From Anaeromyxobacter dehalogenans 2CP-1 (GTDB taxonomy: Bacteria > Myxococcota > Myxococcia > Myxococcales > Anaeromyxobacteraceae): 64,000 bases of DNA. Position 1 is the stretch's first letter, and every line of letters starts with the position of its first letter. The notes beneath the pieces were generated by a model. That model searched no databases and was not told the DNA's origin. It saw only the letters and a program-made list of their open reading frames with translations. Positions 47,984 to 59,300 of the stretch are shown here, one piece after another. Position numbers and translations under genes: made by a program. The DNA is taken from the NCBI RefSeq assembly GCF_000022145.1, contig NC_011891.1, forward strand, positions 4,942,501-5,006,500. Direction: 5' to 3'.

Positions 47984-50044
47984 CTAGGGTTGCCCGGGGC
48001 CCGGGCCGGCCAGCTCCTCGGGCGTGAGCTCGCGGAGCCCGTCCCTGTCGACGGTGAGGAAGAACAGCGGCTTCTCGGGCGTGCGCCGCGGGCCCATGGT
48101 GATGTCGCCGGTGGCGCCGACGTAGCCCTTCACCGCCGCGAGCGCGTCGCGCATCTGGTCGCGGGTCTGCGCCTTGCCGAGCTGCGCGCGCGCCATGCCG
48201 GCCGCGTCGAACGCGCTCGCCTCGAGGATGGTGGGCACCTGGCCGGCGTGGCGCCGCTCGAACGCCTCCACGAACGCCTTGGTGGCCGGGCGCGACGAGC
48301 CGGCGTAGAAGCCGTCCACGAAGATGGCGCAGCGGACGTAGCGCCCGGCGCCGCCCGGCGCGGTGTCGAACAGCGACGGGTCGCTCGACCAGCCGTTCGC
48401 GCCGAGGAGCTGCACCGGCCGCAGGTCGGCGCGCCCGGTGGTCCTGCGGATTCGCTCCACGTCGTCGGGCAGGCAGGTCTGGGTGACCACGTCCTCCACC
48501 GCCAGCGCCGGCGCGATGAGCTTCACGCTCCGGGCGAAGTCCGGGATGAAGATCGCGTCGAAGTCCACCACCGGCGCGAGGCGGTCGCGGGCCTTCTCGA
48601 GCGCCTTCTTGCGCCGGAACGGGTCTTTCTCGGCCTTCGCGATGTCGCGCTGCTGCTCCTGCCAGTCGCTGCGCTCCTCGAGGTGGAGCTTGCCGACCAT
48701 GTCCTTCACGAGCGGCGTGAAGGTGGTGCGGTCCGGCGCGTAGGTCTCCGCCCCGCGGATCTCGCCGCCGCGCCCCTCCACCTCGTCCCAGAACGCGTTC
48801 GCGAGCTCGGTGCCGTAGGTGATCGACGGGTACATCACCGCGAAGCGCCGCATGCCGCGCCGGCCCATGGCGAAGTCGGCGAGCGCCTTCGCCTGCGCCG
48901 ACGCGGTGAGCATGTTCTGGAACACGTGGGGCCCGGCGTCGGTGAGCCCCTCCTGCTTCGAGAGCGAGATGAAGGGGAGCTGCAGCTCCTCGGCGGTGGC
49001 CGCGGCCCGCTCGGCCTCGGCGTTCGTCACGCCGCCCACCACCGCGATGGCGCCCTCCTCGAGCGCCAGCGCCTCGAGCGCCTGCGCCGCGCCGTCGGGC
49101 TCGCCGCGCGTGTCGCGCACCGCGACGCGCACCCCGCCCCCCTCGGCGGCGAGCTGCACCGCCCGCACGATGGCGACGCCCCACGGCTGGTAGTCGCCGG
49201 ACAGCGGGACCGCCACGCCGATCACGTTCGGGCGGACGAAGGTGAGCCGGGCGATGCGGTCCACGATGGCGCGCGCGTCCTTCGCGTACGGGCCGGCCGG
49301 CCAGCGCAGGAACACCTCGCGCGCCGCCTCCTGCGCGCGCGGGTAGTCGCGCAGGTGCAGGTGGATGCGGGCCGCCTTCATGGCGAGCGGCTCCTGCAGC
49401 GGCGCCTCGCGGGGCAGCTCCCGGCGGAGCCGCTCCACGTCCGGGAGCGCGAGCCGGTCCACCGCGTCGGCGCCGCGGGCCAGCACCGCGCGCCGCTCCT
49501 CGCCCTGGGTGAGCTCCGCGAGCTCGCCCAGCCAGCGCACCGCGTCCGGCCAGGCCCCGGCCGCCTCCGCCGCGGCCGCGGCGCGCGCCGCCGCCTCCGG
49601 CCGGCGCGACGGCTCGAGCTGCGGGTAGATCGACGCGAGCGTGCGCAGGCCGTCGGCGGCGTGGCCGCGCTGCACGTCGGCGAGCGCGAGCCCGTACTTC
49701 GCCTCGGTGGCGCGGGAGTGGAGCGGGTACTCGGAGACGAGCGTGCCGTAGGCCTGCGCGGCGCGGTCGGCCTTGCCGGCCGCGAGCAGGAGGTCGCCGG
49801 CCTGGTGCAGCGCGTCCGCCGCCGAGGGCACGCCGCGGAACCGCTGCGCGAACGCGAGCAGCCGGTCCGCGCCCGGCTCCGGCGGCAGCGCGGCCACCTC
49901 CTGGCGCACCCGGGCCAGCTCGACGCGGGCGACCTCGTCCGCCTGGGCGACCGGCATCTCCTGCCCGTTCACGACCACCCGCTTCGGGCAGCCGGCGAGC
50001 GACAGGACGAGCAGCAGCAGGAACCGGCGGCCGAGGACGCGCAT
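47984..50044 (-). CDS. LpoA-like lipoprotein: TPR plus periplasmic-binding (type I) domain
   Basis: 686 residues with a lipoprotein signal (LSLAGC lipobox; the following PKR argues for outer-membrane sorting). Residues about 30-255 are TPR-like helical repeats (YGTLVSEYPLHSRATEAKYGLAL-type). Residues about 270-660 are a type I periplasmic-binding fold with VIGVAVPLSGDY, VVGGVTNAEA, FVVFQN-like HVFQNML and YPSITYG. This is the layout of LpoA, the activator of penicillin-binding protein PBP1a. An amino-acid ABC-transporter receptor is the alternative, but the TPR part and the absence of permease genes favour the first. About 70 residues of charged insert (KDPFRRKKALEKARD) lie in the second lobe. 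Confidence 0.82.
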   Translation of the reverse strand: MRVLGRRFLLLLVLSLAGCPKRVVVNGQEMPVAQADEVARVELARVRQEVAALPPEPGADRLLAFAQRFRGVPSAADALHQAGDLLLAAGKADRAAQAYGTLVSEYPLHSRATEAKYGLALADVQRGHAADGLRTLASIYPQLEPSRRPEAAARAAAAAEAAGAWPDAVRWLGELAELTQGEERRAVLARGADAVDRLALPDVERLRRELPREAPLQEPLAMKAARIHLHLRDYPRAQEAAREVFLRWPAGPYAKDARAIVDRIARLTFVRPNVIGVAVPLSGDYQPWGVAIVRAVQLAAEGGGVRVAVRDTRGEPDGAAQALEALALEEGAIAVVGGVTNAEAERAAATAEELQLPFISLSKQEGLTDAGPHVFQNMLTASAQAKALADFAMGRRGMRRFAVMYPSITYGTELANAFWDEVEGRGGEIRGAETYAPDRTTFTPLVKDMVGKLHLEERSDWQEQQRDIAKAEKDPFRRKKALEKARDRLAPVVDFDAIFIPDFARSVKLIAPALAVEDVVTQTCLPDDVERIRRTTGRADLRPVQLLGANGWSSDPSLFDTAPGGAGRYVRCAIFVDGFYAGSSRPATKAFVEAFERRHAGQVPTILEASAFDAAGMARAQLGKAQTRDQMRDALAAVKGYVGATGDITMGPRRTPEKPLFFLTVDRDGLRELTPEELAGPGPGQP

Positions 50045-50169
50045 GGCTTCGGGATCTACTGCGGAACGCGCGAGCGTGGAAGAAAGTCCTGGGAGTGACG
50101 CGCCCGAGCGCGGACCCGCGTGAGCGGGCGCGCGAGGTCACGGGACCCGCGAAGCAGGGTGGGGCCCCG

Positions 50170-51294
50170 TCACCGAAGGATGTCGCCGACCTTCTCCCAG
50201 AAGGTCCGGGCCTGCGGGTTCGTCTCCTCGCCGGAGAGCGCCGCGAACCGCTCCAGCAGGTCGCGCTGCTCCTTGGTGAGGTGGGTGGGCGTCTCCACCA
50301 GCACGCGCACGTGCTGGTCGCCGCGGCCGCTGCCCTGCAGCGACGGGATGCCCTTTCCCTTCAGCCGGAACATCTTGCCGCTCTGCGTGCCCGCCGGGAC
50401 CCGCAGCTTGGTGGGCCCGTCGAGGGTCGGGACGTCGATCTGCGCGCCGAGCGCCGCCTGCGTGAAGGAGATGGGGATCTCGCAGAGGACCTCGGTCTCC
50501 TCGCGCTTGAAGATGGGGTGCTCGCGGACCTGCACGACCACGTACAGGTCGCCCGGGATCCCGCCCGGCGTCGGGGCCGGCTCGCCCTCCCCGGAGAGCT
50601 TCAGGCGCGTGCCGGTGTCCACGCCGGCCGGCACCTTCACCTCCACGGTGGCCTGCTCGCGGGTGGCGCCCGCGCCGCCGCAGCTCTGGCACTTGTCCAC
50701 CACGACGCGCCCCGTGCCCTGGCAGTGGTGGCAGGTGCGGGCGATGGAGAAGAAGCCCTGCGTCAGCCGGATCTCGCCGGCGCCGCCGCAGGTCGGGCAG
50801 GTGCGCGGGCTGGTGCCGGGCTTCGCGCCGGAGCCCTTGCAGGCCTCGCAGGTGCGCGGGCGCGGGATGGTGACGCGCGCGGTGGTGCCGAAGGCGGCGT
50901 CCTCGAAGGCGAGCTCGAGGTGGTAGCGCAGGTCGGAGCCGCGGGCGCGGCCGCGCTGCCGCCGGCCGGGGCCGCCCCCGAACATCTCGCCGAAGATGTC
51001 GCCGAAGATGTCGTTGATGCTGGCCGCGCCGCCGAAGCCGAAGTCCTCGAAGCCCTGGCCGTTCGCGTGGCCGAAGCGGTCGTAGCGGGCCCGCTTGTCG
51101 GGATCCGACAGGACCGAGTAGGCCTCGGAGGCCTCCTTGAAGCGCTCCTCTGCCTCCTTCGAGCCCTCGTTCTTGTCCGGGTGGTACTTGTGGGCGAGCT
51201 TGCGGTAGGCGGTCTTGAGGGTCTGCTCGTCCGCGTCCCTCCCCACGCCGAGGACTTCGTAGTAATCGCGTTTTTCCACTGTGTTCCCGGCCAT
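50170..51294 (-). CDS. dnaJ: Chaperone DnaJ (Hsp40)
   Basis: 374 residues from the ATG at 51294 (a GTG 15 nt later is possible; neither has a strong ribosome-binding site). J domain with HPDKN, Gly/Phe linker with FGGGPG, and four zinc repeats CxxCxGxG ([32 protein letters not shown]). The C-terminal substrate domains include [15 protein letters not shown]. Stimulates the ATPase of the upstream DnaK and presents substrates. It is separated from dnaK by 121 nt with its own promoter-like sequence and inverted repeat. Confidence 0.97.
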   Translation of the reverse strand: MAGNTVEKRDYYEVLGVGRDADEQTLKTAYRKLAHKYHPDKNEGSKEAEERFKEASEAYSVLSDPDKRARYDRFGHANGQGFEDFGFGGAASINDIFGDIFGEMFGGGPGRRQRGRARGSDLRYHLELAFEDAAFGTTARVTIPRPRTCEACKGSGAKPGTSPRTCPTCGGAGEIRLTQGFFSIARTCHHCQGTGRVVVDKCQSCGGAGATREQATVEVKVPAGVDTGTRLKLSGEGEPAPTPGGIPGDLYVVVQVREHPIFKREETEVLCEIPISFTQAALGAQIDVPTLDGPTKLRVPAGTQSGKMFRLKGKGIPSLQGSGRGDQHVRVLVETPTHLTKEQRDLLERFAALSGEETNPQARTFWEKVGDILR

Positions 51295-51316
51295 TTGTGT
51301 GAGGAGGTCCCGTGGG

Positions 51317-51338
51317 CCGTGCGCAATATAACGCACGG
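51317..51338. promoter_or_regulatory. Inverted repeat overlapping the dnaJ -10 box
   Basis: CCGTGCG (51317-51323) and CGCACGG (51332-51338) flank an AT-rich 8-nt centre that holds the -10 hexamer of dnaJ. A protein binding both arms would block polymerase. It is not the CIRCE sequence. Confidence 0.5.
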
Positions 51339-51352
51339 GAGGGCGCTGACAA
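51325..51352 (-). promoter_or_regulatory. Candidate sigma-70 promoter of dnaJ
   Basis: TTGTCA (51347-51352) and TATATT (51325-51330) on the minus strand with 16-nt spacing. Both hexamers are close to consensus, and the AT content stands out in this GC-rich region. Confidence 0.6.
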
Positions 51353-51415
51353 TTCGCGCTCGGACGGCCGGCGCCGCGCGGCGGGCGGCCGTGCGGGCGA
51401 TCGCCCGGCGGGTCG

Positions 51416-53245
51416 CTAGCTGGTGCTGCCGCCCTGCTGCGCGTAGATGGCGTCGGCGATCCGGTACGCCGAGCCCTCCAGGCGCGTCAGCGCGTCCTTG
51501 ATCGCCGCGGGGTCCACGCCCGGCAGCACGGCCTTCAGCGCCTCGAGGTCGGCGCGGATCTCGGCGAGGTCCTCCGCCTTCAGCGCCGAGGCGTACTCCT
51601 CCAGGCTCTTCTCGGTCGTGTAGATGAGCCCCTCGGCGTTGTTCTTGAGGTCCGCCAGCTCCTTCTTCACCCGGTCGTCGGCCTTGTTCGCGTCGGCGTC
51701 GCGGATCATCCGCTGGATCTCCTCCTCGGAGAGGCCCGAGGAGGCGGTGATCCGGATCTGCTGCTGCTTGCCGGTGCCGAGGTCCTTCGCCGACACGTGC
51801 ACGATGCCGTTCGCGTCGATGTCGAACGTGACCTCGATCTGCGGCACGCCGCGCGGCGCCGGGGGAATGCCCACCAGCTCGAAGCGCGCCAGCGTCTTGT
51901 CGTCGGCCGCCATCTCGCGCTCGCCCTGGAGCACGTGGACCGAGACGAGCGGCTGGTTGTCCACCGCGGTGGAGAACACCTGCGACTTCTTGCAGGGCAC
52001 GGTGGTGTTCTTGTCGATGATCTTGGTGAACACGCCGCCGGCGGTCTCGACGCCGAGCGACAGCGGCGTCACGTCGAGCAGCAGGACGTCCTTCACCTCG
52101 CCCTTCAGCACGCCGCCCTGGATGGCGGCGCCCACGGCCACCACCTCGTCCGGGTTGACGCCCTTGTGCGGCTCCTTGCCGAAGAAGCGGCGCACCACCT
52201 CCTGCACCTTCGGCATGCGCGTCATGCCGCCGACCAGGATCACCGTGTCGATCTGGCCCACCCCGACGCCGGCGTCCTTGAGCGCGGTCTTGCACGGCCC
52301 GATGGTCTTCTCGACCAGGTCGCCGACCAGCTCCTCCAGCGTGGCGCGGTCGATGGTCTCGGCGAGGTGCTTCGGCCCGGTCGCGTCGGCGGTGATGAAC
52401 GGGAGGTTCACCTCGGTCTCGCCGGCGCTGGACAGCTCGTGCTTGGCGCGCTCGGCGGCCTCCTTCAGCCGCTGCAGCGCCATGCGGTCGCGGCGCAGGT
52501 CGATGCCGTTCTGCTCCTGGAACCGCTTCGACAGCCAGTCCATGAGCCGCTGGTCGAAGTCCTCGCCGCCCAGGAACGTGTCGCCGTTCGTGGCCTTCAC
52601 CTCGAACACGCCCTGGTTCAGCTCCAGGATGGTGATGTCGAAGGTGCCGCCGCCGAGGTCGTACACCGCCACCCGCTCCGACTTGCCCGCCTGCTGCTTG
52701 TCGATGCCGTAGGCGAGCGCGGCCGCGGTCGGCTCGTTGATGATGCGCAGCACGTTCAGGCCGGCGATGCGGCCCGCGTCCTTGGTGGCCTGACGCTGGG
52801 CGTCGTTGAAGTAGGCCGGGCAGGTGACGATCGCCTCGGTGACCGGCTCGCCCAGGTAGTCCTCGGCGGTCTGCCGCATCCGCCCGAGCACCATCGCCGA
52901 GACCTCGGCCGGCGAGTAGCCCTTGCCGCCCACGTCCACCCAGGCGTCGCCGTTCTCGGCGGGCACGATGCGGTAGGGCACCAGCCCCGCCGACCGCTGC
53001 ACCTCGGGGTCCTCGAACTTGCGGCCGATGAGCCGCTTCACCACGTAGACGGTGGACTCGGGGTTCGTGATCGCCTGCCGCTTCGCGATCTGGCCGACCA
53101 GCCGCTCTCCACCGTCGGTGAACGCGACCATGGACGGCGTGGTGCGCGATCCCTCGCTGTTCGGGATCACCACCACCTCGCCGCCCTCCATCACCGAAAC
53201 GCAGCTGTTGGTGGTCCCGAGGTCGATGCCGATGACCTTGCTCAT
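51416..53245 (-). CDS. dnaK: Chaperone DnaK (Hsp70)
   Basis: 609 residues, slightly short for DnaK. ATPase domain: [13 protein letters not shown] start (split as IGIDLGTT and NSCVSVM), the [10 protein letters not shown]-type motif here [26 protein letters not shown], and [10 protein letters not shown]. Substrate domain with [14 protein letters not shown] linker region and helical lid. The C-terminus ends STS, without the EEVD-like or long disordered tail, which accounts for the shorter length. It uses ATP to bind and release unfolded proteins with DnaJ and GrpE. Order grpE-dnaK-dnaJ, 36 nt behind grpE. Confidence 0.98.
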   Translation of the reverse strand: MSKVIGIDLGTTNSCVSVMEGGEVVVIPNSEGSRTTPSMVAFTDGGERLVGQIAKRQAITNPESTVYVVKRLIGRKFEDPEVQRSAGLVPYRIVPAENGDAWVDVGGKGYSPAEVSAMVLGRMRQTAEDYLGEPVTEAIVTCPAYFNDAQRQATKDAGRIAGLNVLRIINEPTAAALAYGIDKQQAGKSERVAVYDLGGGTFDITILELNQGVFEVKATNGDTFLGGEDFDQRLMDWLSKRFQEQNGIDLRRDRMALQRLKEAAERAKHELSSAGETEVNLPFITADATGPKHLAETIDRATLEELVGDLVEKTIGPCKTALKDAGVGVGQIDTVILVGGMTRMPKVQEVVRRFFGKEPHKGVNPDEVVAVGAAIQGGVLKGEVKDVLLLDVTPLSLGVETAGGVFTKIIDKNTTVPCKKSQVFSTAVDNQPLVSVHVLQGEREMAADDKTLARFELVGIPPAPRGVPQIEVTFDIDANGIVHVSAKDLGTGKQQQIRITASSGLSEEEIQRMIRDADANKADDRVKKELADLKNNAEGLIYTTEKSLEEYASALKAEDLAEIRADLEALKAVLPGVDPAAIKDALTRLEGSAYRIADAIYAQQGGSTS

Positions 53246-53281
53246 CTGGTGGGCTCCGGCTTCCGTCGTGCGGGGCGGCCG

Positions 53282-54016
53282 CTACTCCGGGCCGGCCTCG
53301 CCGTCCGCCGGCGGCGGCGCGGCCGGCGGGGGCGCGACGGCGACCCCGACCATGGCGGGCCGGACCAGCCGGTCGTTGAGGGTGAACCCGCGCGCGTGCT
53401 CGAGCACCACCGTGCCCGGCGCCGCGTCCGCGGTGGGGACCTGCATGAGCGCCTCGTGCACCGCCGGGTCGAACGGCTGGCCCATGGCGGAGAAGCCCTT
53501 CACGCCGTGCTTCGCGAGCGCCTGCTCCAGGGTCGAGCGCACCATCCGCACGCCCTTCGCGACCACGTCGTCCTCCGGCGCCGCGGCGAGCGCGCGATCG
53601 AGGCCGTCCAGCGCCGGGAGCAGGTCCTTCAGGATCCGCTCGTTCCCGAACTTCTGGACCTCGTCGCGCTCGCGGGCCGCCCGCTTCTTCGCGTTCTCGA
53701 GGTCGGCGGCGGCGCGGAGCAGCCGGTCGTGCTCGTCCTTCAGCCGCTCCAGCGTCTCGCGCGCCTTCGTCTGCGAGAGGTCGAGCTGGGCCTCGAGGAG
53801 CTGCACCCGGGCGGCGAGCGCCGCCGGATCGCCCGGCGCGGCGCTGGCGTCCTCGGCCCCGGGCGTGATCTCGACGCCGGGCTCGCCCGCCGCGGCGGGC
53901 TGGCCGGCGGAGGCCTCCTCGCCGTGCGAGATGCGCTCCACCGAGCGGAGCGCCTCCTCGACCGCGTTCGCGGGGATGTCCGCCTGGAACGCGCCTTTTT
54001 CGTGGCTCTCTGCCAT
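53282..54016 (-). CDS. grpE: Nucleotide exchange factor GrpE
   Basis: 244 residues. A long acidic/Ala-rich N-terminal tail (about 70 residues) precedes the coiled-coil ([19 protein letters not shown]). The conserved [11 protein letters not shown] and [12 protein letters not shown] segments follow, then a C-terminal beta domain with [17 protein letters not shown] and PAMVGVA. It releases ADP from DnaK. The acidic tail and a Pro/Ala-rich C-terminal extension make it longer than E. coli GrpE. A promoter-like pair lies in the 144-nt gap upstream, between hrcA and grpE. Confidence 0.95.
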   Translation of the reverse strand: MAESHEKGAFQADIPANAVEEALRSVERISHGEEASAGQPAAAGEPGVEITPGAEDASAAPGDPAALAARVQLLEAQLDLSQTKARETLERLKDEHDRLLRAAADLENAKKRAARERDEVQKFGNERILKDLLPALDGLDRALAAAPEDDVVAKGVRMVRSTLEQALAKHGVKGFSAMGQPFDPAVHEALMQVPTADAAPGTVVLEHARGFTLNDRLVRPAMVGVAVAPPPAAPPPADGEAGPE

Positions 54017-54078
54017 CGCCTCTTTCGCCGTGATCGAGCGGAGTTGCGGCCCGGAGGGCCCCCGGACCGGGAGCCCGC

Positions 54079-54108
54079 ATCATGGCACGCGGGCGCCGCC
54101 GCGAACAA
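54079..54108 (-). promoter_or_regulatory. Candidate promoter of grpE-dnaK, possibly heat-shock type
   Basis: CTTGTTC (ending at 54109-54103 on the minus strand) and CATGAT (54079-54084) with 18 nt between hexamers. The CTTG start and CCAT core partly resemble sigma-32 promoters (CTTGAAA, CCCCATnT); they also fit a weak sigma-70 site. Confidence 0.35.
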
Positions 54109-54160
54109 GGCGATCCGCCCGCAGCCGGGGCGCGCCGCGACGGCCCCGGCGGGGGTTTGC

Positions 54161-55222
54161 TCAGCCGCCCTCGGACAGGGCCGCGAGCGCGCGGGAGATC
54201 TGCCGCGCGGTGAGGTCCACGAGCGGGATGACCCGCGCGTAGTTCATGCGCGTCGGACCCACCACCGCCAGCGTGCCGAGCACGCGGTCCCCGCGGCCGT
54301 AGGGCGCGGCCACCACCGACACGTCCGGCACGGTCGCGAACTCGCTCTCCGCGCCGATGAAGATCTGGACCTCCTGCGCGGTGAGCACGCGGTCCAGCAC
54401 GCGCAGGATCCGGTCCTTCTCGGCGAAGCCGCGCAGGAGCGCGCGGGCCTTCTGCACGTCGGAGAACTCGGGCGCGTCGAGGAAGCTCGACTCGCCCTCC
54501 ATCACCACCTTCTCCACCCCGGTCCCGGCGAACGACTGCTCGGCCAGCACGAGCGCCTTCTGCAGCAGGTCGTGCAGCGCGCTCTGGTCGGCGCGCATGT
54601 CGGTGAGGATGGCCGCGCGCAGCGCCGCCAGCTCCGCGGCGTCGGCGCGGGCGTGCAGCTTCTCGTTCAGGTAGGCCGCGGCCCGCTCCAGCTCCGCCGG
54701 CTCCATGGCGAATTCGAGCTGCACCAGCTTGTTCGTGACGATCCCGGCCTCGGACACGAACACCACCAGCACCCGGTTCTCGCGCAGGCGCACGAACTCG
54801 AGCTGGCGCACCGGGTCGGCCTGCGGCCGCGGCGTCGTGACCACGCCCGCGTGGTGCGAGAGCGAGTGGAGCAGGTCGGCGGTGCCCTCGATGAGCGAGG
54901 ACACGTCCGGCGCGGCCTGGGCCAGCCGCTCGATCCGGTCGCGGTCGGCCACGCTGGGCGGCCGCACCTTCAGCATGGTGTCCACGAAGAGCCGGTAGCC
55001 GCGCTCGGTGGGGATCCGGCCCGAGGACGCGTGCGGCTTCTCGAGGAAGCCGAGCGCCTCGAGGTCCGCCATCACGCTCCGCACCGTGGCCGGCGACCAC
55101 TCCAGCTCATGGCGCGAGAGCAGCGGCTGGCTCGCGACCGGCTCCCCGGTGTGGATGTAGTCCTGGACCAGCGCGCGGAGGATCTCGCGCTCCCGCCTGT
55201 CCAGCTCGTCCGCCGAGGCCAT
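54161..55222 (-). CDS. hrcA: Heat-shock transcriptional repressor HrcA
   Basis: 353 residues from the ATG at 55222; the frame continues upstream through the TPR gene but is spurious there. An N-terminal winged helix ([20 protein letters not shown], in parts [17 protein letters not shown]; then [18 protein letters not shown]) binds DNA. A GAF-like middle domain with HAGVVTTPR and a C-terminal dimer domain with [21 protein letters not shown] complete the family pattern. It normally represses chaperone genes via the CIRCE inverted repeat and is reactivated by GroEL. No CIRCE is visible near any chaperone gene in this window. It is 14 nt behind a TPR lipoprotein gene. Confidence 0.96.
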   Translation of the reverse strand: MASADELDRREREILRALVQDYIHTGEPVASQPLLSRHELEWSPATVRSVMADLEALGFLEKPHASSGRIPTERGYRLFVDTMLKVRPPSVADRDRIERLAQAAPDVSSLIEGTADLLHSLSHHAGVVTTPRPQADPVRQLEFVRLRENRVLVVFVSEAGIVTNKLVQLEFAMEPAELERAAAYLNEKLHARADAAELAALRAAILTDMRADQSALHDLLQKALVLAEQSFAGTGVEKVVMEGESSFLDAPEFSDVQKARALLRGFAEKDRILRVLDRVLTAQEVQIFIGAESEFATVPDVSVVAAPYGRGDRVLGTLAVVGPTRMNYARVIPLVDLTARQISRALAALSEGG

Positions 55223-55236
55223 CGCCGTGTCCGCGT

Positions 55237-55944
55237 CTACTCGCCCGCGAGGTGCCGCTGCGCCGCCCCGGCCAGCACCGGGAACCGCCCCTGCGACAGC
55301 TCCCGCCAGCGGGCCGCCGCGCCGGCCGGGTCGCCCGCCTGCTCGGCGAGCAGGGCCTCGAGGTGCACGCGCTCCTCGGCGTAGACGTAAGCGAAGCCGG
55401 CCCGCGCCGCACCGCCCGCGTCGAGCCTGAGCGCCTCGCGGAGCGCCGCGCGGGCGCCCGCCAGGTCGCCGCGCGCGTCGGCCAGGATGGCGAGCGCGTA
55501 CCACGGCCCCGGGCGAGCCGGATCGAGGTCGCGAGCGGTCTCGAGGTGCGCCTGCGCCGCGGGCAGGTAGCCCTCGAGCGCGTACAGCTCGCCGAGGTTG
55601 ACCAGGGCGGCCTGCTGCTCGGGCGGGCTGCCGGTGGACACCACCTCGTCGAGCAGCCGGCGGGCCGCGTCGGGGTGGCCTTCCACGAGGTAGGAGACGG
55701 CGAGGTCGTTCAGCGCGCCGAGCTGGTCGGGGCTCGCGTCGAGGGCCGCCTCGAAGGACGCGCGCGCCGCGGCCACCTCGCCGGCGCGCAGCCGCTCCGC
55801 GCCGCCCGACGCCGCCGTCGCGAGCGTCGACACGAGCGGCGCCGCGTCCTCGCTCGGGCGCGGCTCCTCCGCCCCGCCGCAGGCGGCGAGCAGCAGGGCG
55901 ACGAGCGCCGCGGAGGATGCGAGGCGTGGATGCGGGTACCGCAC
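55237..55944 (-). CDS. TPR-repeat lipoprotein
   Basis: 235 residues. Lipoprotein signal ending in the lipobox LLAAC, followed by GG. Then TPR-like repeats ([26 protein letters not shown], in parts [43 protein letters not shown]-type). It probably sits in the outer membrane, periplasmic side, as a scaffold or assembly factor. It is the first gene of the run leading to hrcA (14-nt gap), an unusual partner for a heat-shock repressor. A good promoter candidate lies upstream. Confidence 0.85.
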   Translation of the reverse strand: MRYPHPRLASSAALVALLLAACGGAEEPRPSEDAAPLVSTLATAASGGAERLRAGEVAAARASFEAALDASPDQLGALNDLAVSYLVEGHPDAARRLLDEVVSTGSPPEQQAALVNLGELYALEGYLPAAQAHLETARDLDPARPGPWYALAILADARGDLAGARAALREALRLDAGGAARAGFAYVYAEERVHLEALLAEQAGDPAGAAARWRELSQGRFPVLAGAAQRHLAGE

Positions 55945-55979
55945 GGGGTCCCTCTGCCAGCAGTCGAGGATCGCGTCCG

Positions 55980-56008
55980 AGTGTACCGGCCGCCTCCGGG
56001 TGGATCAA
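55980..56008 (-). promoter_or_regulatory. Candidate promoter of TPR lipoprotein-hrcA operon
   Basis: TTGATC (56003-56008) and TACACT (55980-55985) on the minus strand with 17-nt spacing, 36 nt before the ATG. The 55945-56320 interval otherwise shows only the presumed mfd leader and no further gene. Confidence 0.5.
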
Positions 56009-56320
56009 GGAACGGCCGCGTCCCGCGAGCGCGCGTCCTGCCGCGGGCTTACACTATTTCCGCGGTGGGCGCCGGGCGCGACGAGGATCGGCGCGGGCGC
56101 ACCTCCGAAGTCCCCGGCCGGTGACGCGGCCCCGCGACCTCGGGGGTGCGGGCGCGGCGAAGGTCGATCGCAGCCCGGCGCCTCCGCTTCCTGCCGCAGA
56201 CGGGCGGCGCCGCGTCCGCCCCATCCCACCCCGCGCCGGCCCGCCGCGCCGCGCCCGTCGCCGTTCGTCGTGACAGCACCCGCCCGCGCCCCTAAGATGC
56301 CGCCCGCTCCGAGCCCCACC

Positions 56321-59300
56321 ATGACCGCAGCATCAGGAGAGACCCCGGGCGCGAGCGCGCGCGATCGCGTGCGCCGCGCCCTCGAGGAGAAGCGCCGCGC
56401 CGACGTCACCGGCCTGGTCGGGGCCGCGCGCGGCCTCCTCATCCGCGACCTGCTCGCCCCGGGTCCGGGCCGCGCCCGCTCGGTGCTGGCGGTGGCGGCG
56501 GACGAGGAGGAGGCGGACGCGCTCGCGCGCGACCTCGCCTTCTTCCTGGGCGAGGGGGCCGTGCTCCGCGTCCCCGCCGACGCGGTGCTCCCCTACGACG
56601 ACCTCTCACCCGACCGCGGCGTGGAGATGGAGCGGCTCGCCGCGCTGGCGCGCCTGCACCTCGCCCCGGAGCAGGCGAAGGCGGTGGTGGTCTCGGCCCG
56701 CGCGCTGGCGCGGCGCACCGTGCCGCGCCGGGTGTTCGAGGCCGGCTCGGATCTGCTCGGCAAGGGCGTCGAGGTGGATCGCGAGGCGCTCGCCGCGAAG
56801 CTCGTGCTGCTCGGCTTCGCCCGCACGCCGCTCGTGGAGGACCCGGGCACGTTCGCGGTGCGCGGCGGCATCGTGGACCTGTGGAGCCCCGCCGACCCGA
56901 AGCCGGTCCGGCTCGAGTTCTTCGGCGACGAGATCGAGAGCTGCCGCGCGTTCGACCCGTCCACCCAGCGCAGCGAGGGCGACGTGGAGGAGGTGCTGCT
57001 CTGCCCCTCGCGCGAGGCGCTCTTCACCGAGGAGGGCAAGGAGGCCGCCAAGACCGCGGTGCGCGAGGCCGCCGAGCGGGTGAACCGGCCCACCTCGCGC
57101 GTGCGCGAGGTGCTCGACGCCATCGACGCCGGCACGCCGTTCTTCGGCCTCGAGGCGCTCCTGCCCGGCTTCCACCCGGGCGGCCTCGGCACGCTGTTCG
57201 ACTACCTGCCGGCCGGCGCCGCGGTCTACGTGGACGGGGTGGCCGCGGTGGAGGACGCGCTCGCGGAGCTCGACGAGGCGCTGGCCCGCGAGCACGCCGC
57301 CGCGCTGAAGCGCGAGGAGCTGGTGCTGCCGCCGGCGGCGCACTTCCTCCCCGGCGCCGAGGCCCGCGCGCGCGCGCTGGCGCTGCCGACGGTGGTCCGG
57401 CACCGGGTCTGGCTCGGCACCGAGGAGCCCATCCGCTACGCGCTCGAGGAGACCGCCGGCATCCGCGGGGAGATCGAGGGCGCGCACGGCGAGGAGGGCG
57501 CGCTCGCCCCGCTCACCCGGCGCCTGGAGGACTGGCGCAAGCGCGGGATCGCGGCGGTGGTGGCGGCCGGGACCGCCTCGGCCTCCGAGCGGCTCCGCCG
57601 CCTGCTCGAGGACCGGCGCCAGCAGTCGCGCGTCCACACCGGCCCGCCCGGCGCGCCCCGCGAGATCTACGACCCGGCGGTGCACGTGCACGTCTTCGCC
57701 GGCGAGATCTCGGCCGGCTTCGTGGACGCCGGCGCCGGCCTGGCGGTCGTCTCCGACGAGGAGATCTTCGGCCGCCGCGTGCGCAAGAAGGCGCGCCGCG
57801 CCGCGGAGGAGAACGCGTTCGCCGCGGCGTTCCGCGAGCTGAACGAGGGCGACCTGGTGGTGCACGTCGAGCACGGCATCGCCCGCTACCTCGGCCTCAC
57901 CAAGATGCAGATCCGCGGGGTGGAGGGCGACTTCCTCGTCCTCGCCTACGACGGCGCCGACCGGCTCTACCTGCCGGTCGCGAAGCTGCGGCAGGTGCAG
58001 AAGTTCACCGGCGCGTCGCCCGAGACGATCCGGCTCGACAAGCTGGGCGGCAGCTCCTTCGCGCTCCGCAAGGCGCGCGTGAAGGAGCAGCTCCTCAAGA
58101 TGGCCGCCGAGCTGCTCGACATCTACGCCGCCAGGGCTGCCCACCCGGGCTTCGCGTACCCGGAGCCGGACCAGCTGTTCCGCGAGTTCGAGGCGGAGTT
58201 TCCCTGGGAGGAGACGCCCGACCAGGCGAAGGCCATCGAGGACGTGGTCCGCGACATGCGCAAGGGCCGCCAGGGCCCGGCCGCGGCAGCGCCCATGGAC
58301 CGGCTGGTCTGCGGCGACGTGGGCTACGGCAAGACCGAGGTGGCGATGCGCGCCGCCATGCTGGCGGTGCTGGCGAAGAAGCAGGTGGCGGTGCTCGTCC
58401 CCACCACCGTGCTCGCGGCGCAGCACGAGCGCACCTTCCGCGAGCGGTTCAAGGGCTATCCGGTGCGCATCGAGGCGGTCTCGCGCATGCGCACCTCCGA
58501 CGAGGTGAAGCACGCGCTGAAGGCCGCCGCCGACGGCAAGGTGGACATCCTCGTCGGCACGCACCGGCTGCTCGCCGCCGACGTCTCGTTCAAGGACCTG
58601 GGCCTGGTGGTGGTGGACGAGGAGCAGCGCTTCGGGGTCGCGCACAAGGAGCGCCTGAAGAAGCTGCGCAGGCTCGTCGACGTGCTCACGCTCACCGCCA
58701 CGCCCATCCCCCGCACCCTGCACATGAGCCTCGCCGGCGTGCGCGACCTCTCCATCATCGCGACGCCGCCCGAGGACCGCCGCGCCATCCGCACGTTCGT
58801 GATGAAGTTCGACCCGGCCGCGGTGAAGGAGGCGATCGAGACCGAGCTGAAGCGCGGCGGGCAGGTGTTCTTCGTCCACAACCGCGTCCGCTCGATCCAC
58901 GCCATGCAGCGCTTCCTGAACGAGCTCGTGCCGAAGGCGCGGGTGGGCGTCGCGCACGGCCAGATGGGCGAGGGGAAGCTCGAGCACGTCATGACGCAGT
59001 TCGTGGACAAGGAGCTCGACGTGCTCCTCGCCACCAGCATCATCGAGTCCGGCCTCGACATCCCCAGCGCGAACACCATCATCGTGAACCGCGCGGATCA
59101 CTTCGGCCTGGCGCAGCTCTACCAGATCCGCGGCCGCGTCGGCCGGAGCCGCGAGCGCGCCTACGCGTACCTGCTCGTGCCGGCGCGGCGCCCGGTCACG
59201 AAGGACGCGCAGAAGCGGCTCGAGGTGCTGCAGCGCTTCAGCGAGCTCGGCGCGGGCTTCAAGATCGCGAGCCACGACCTCGAGCTCCGCGGCGCCGGCA

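Noticed and set aside
49365-50123. Plus-strand small frames opposite the LpoA-like gene
   Set aside because: Antisense shadows with no ribosome-binding site or conserved pattern.
56050-56055. TACACT as a -10 box for mfd on the plus strand
   Set aside because: No acceptable -35 hexamer 16-18 nt upstream; kept only as an unassigned sequence.
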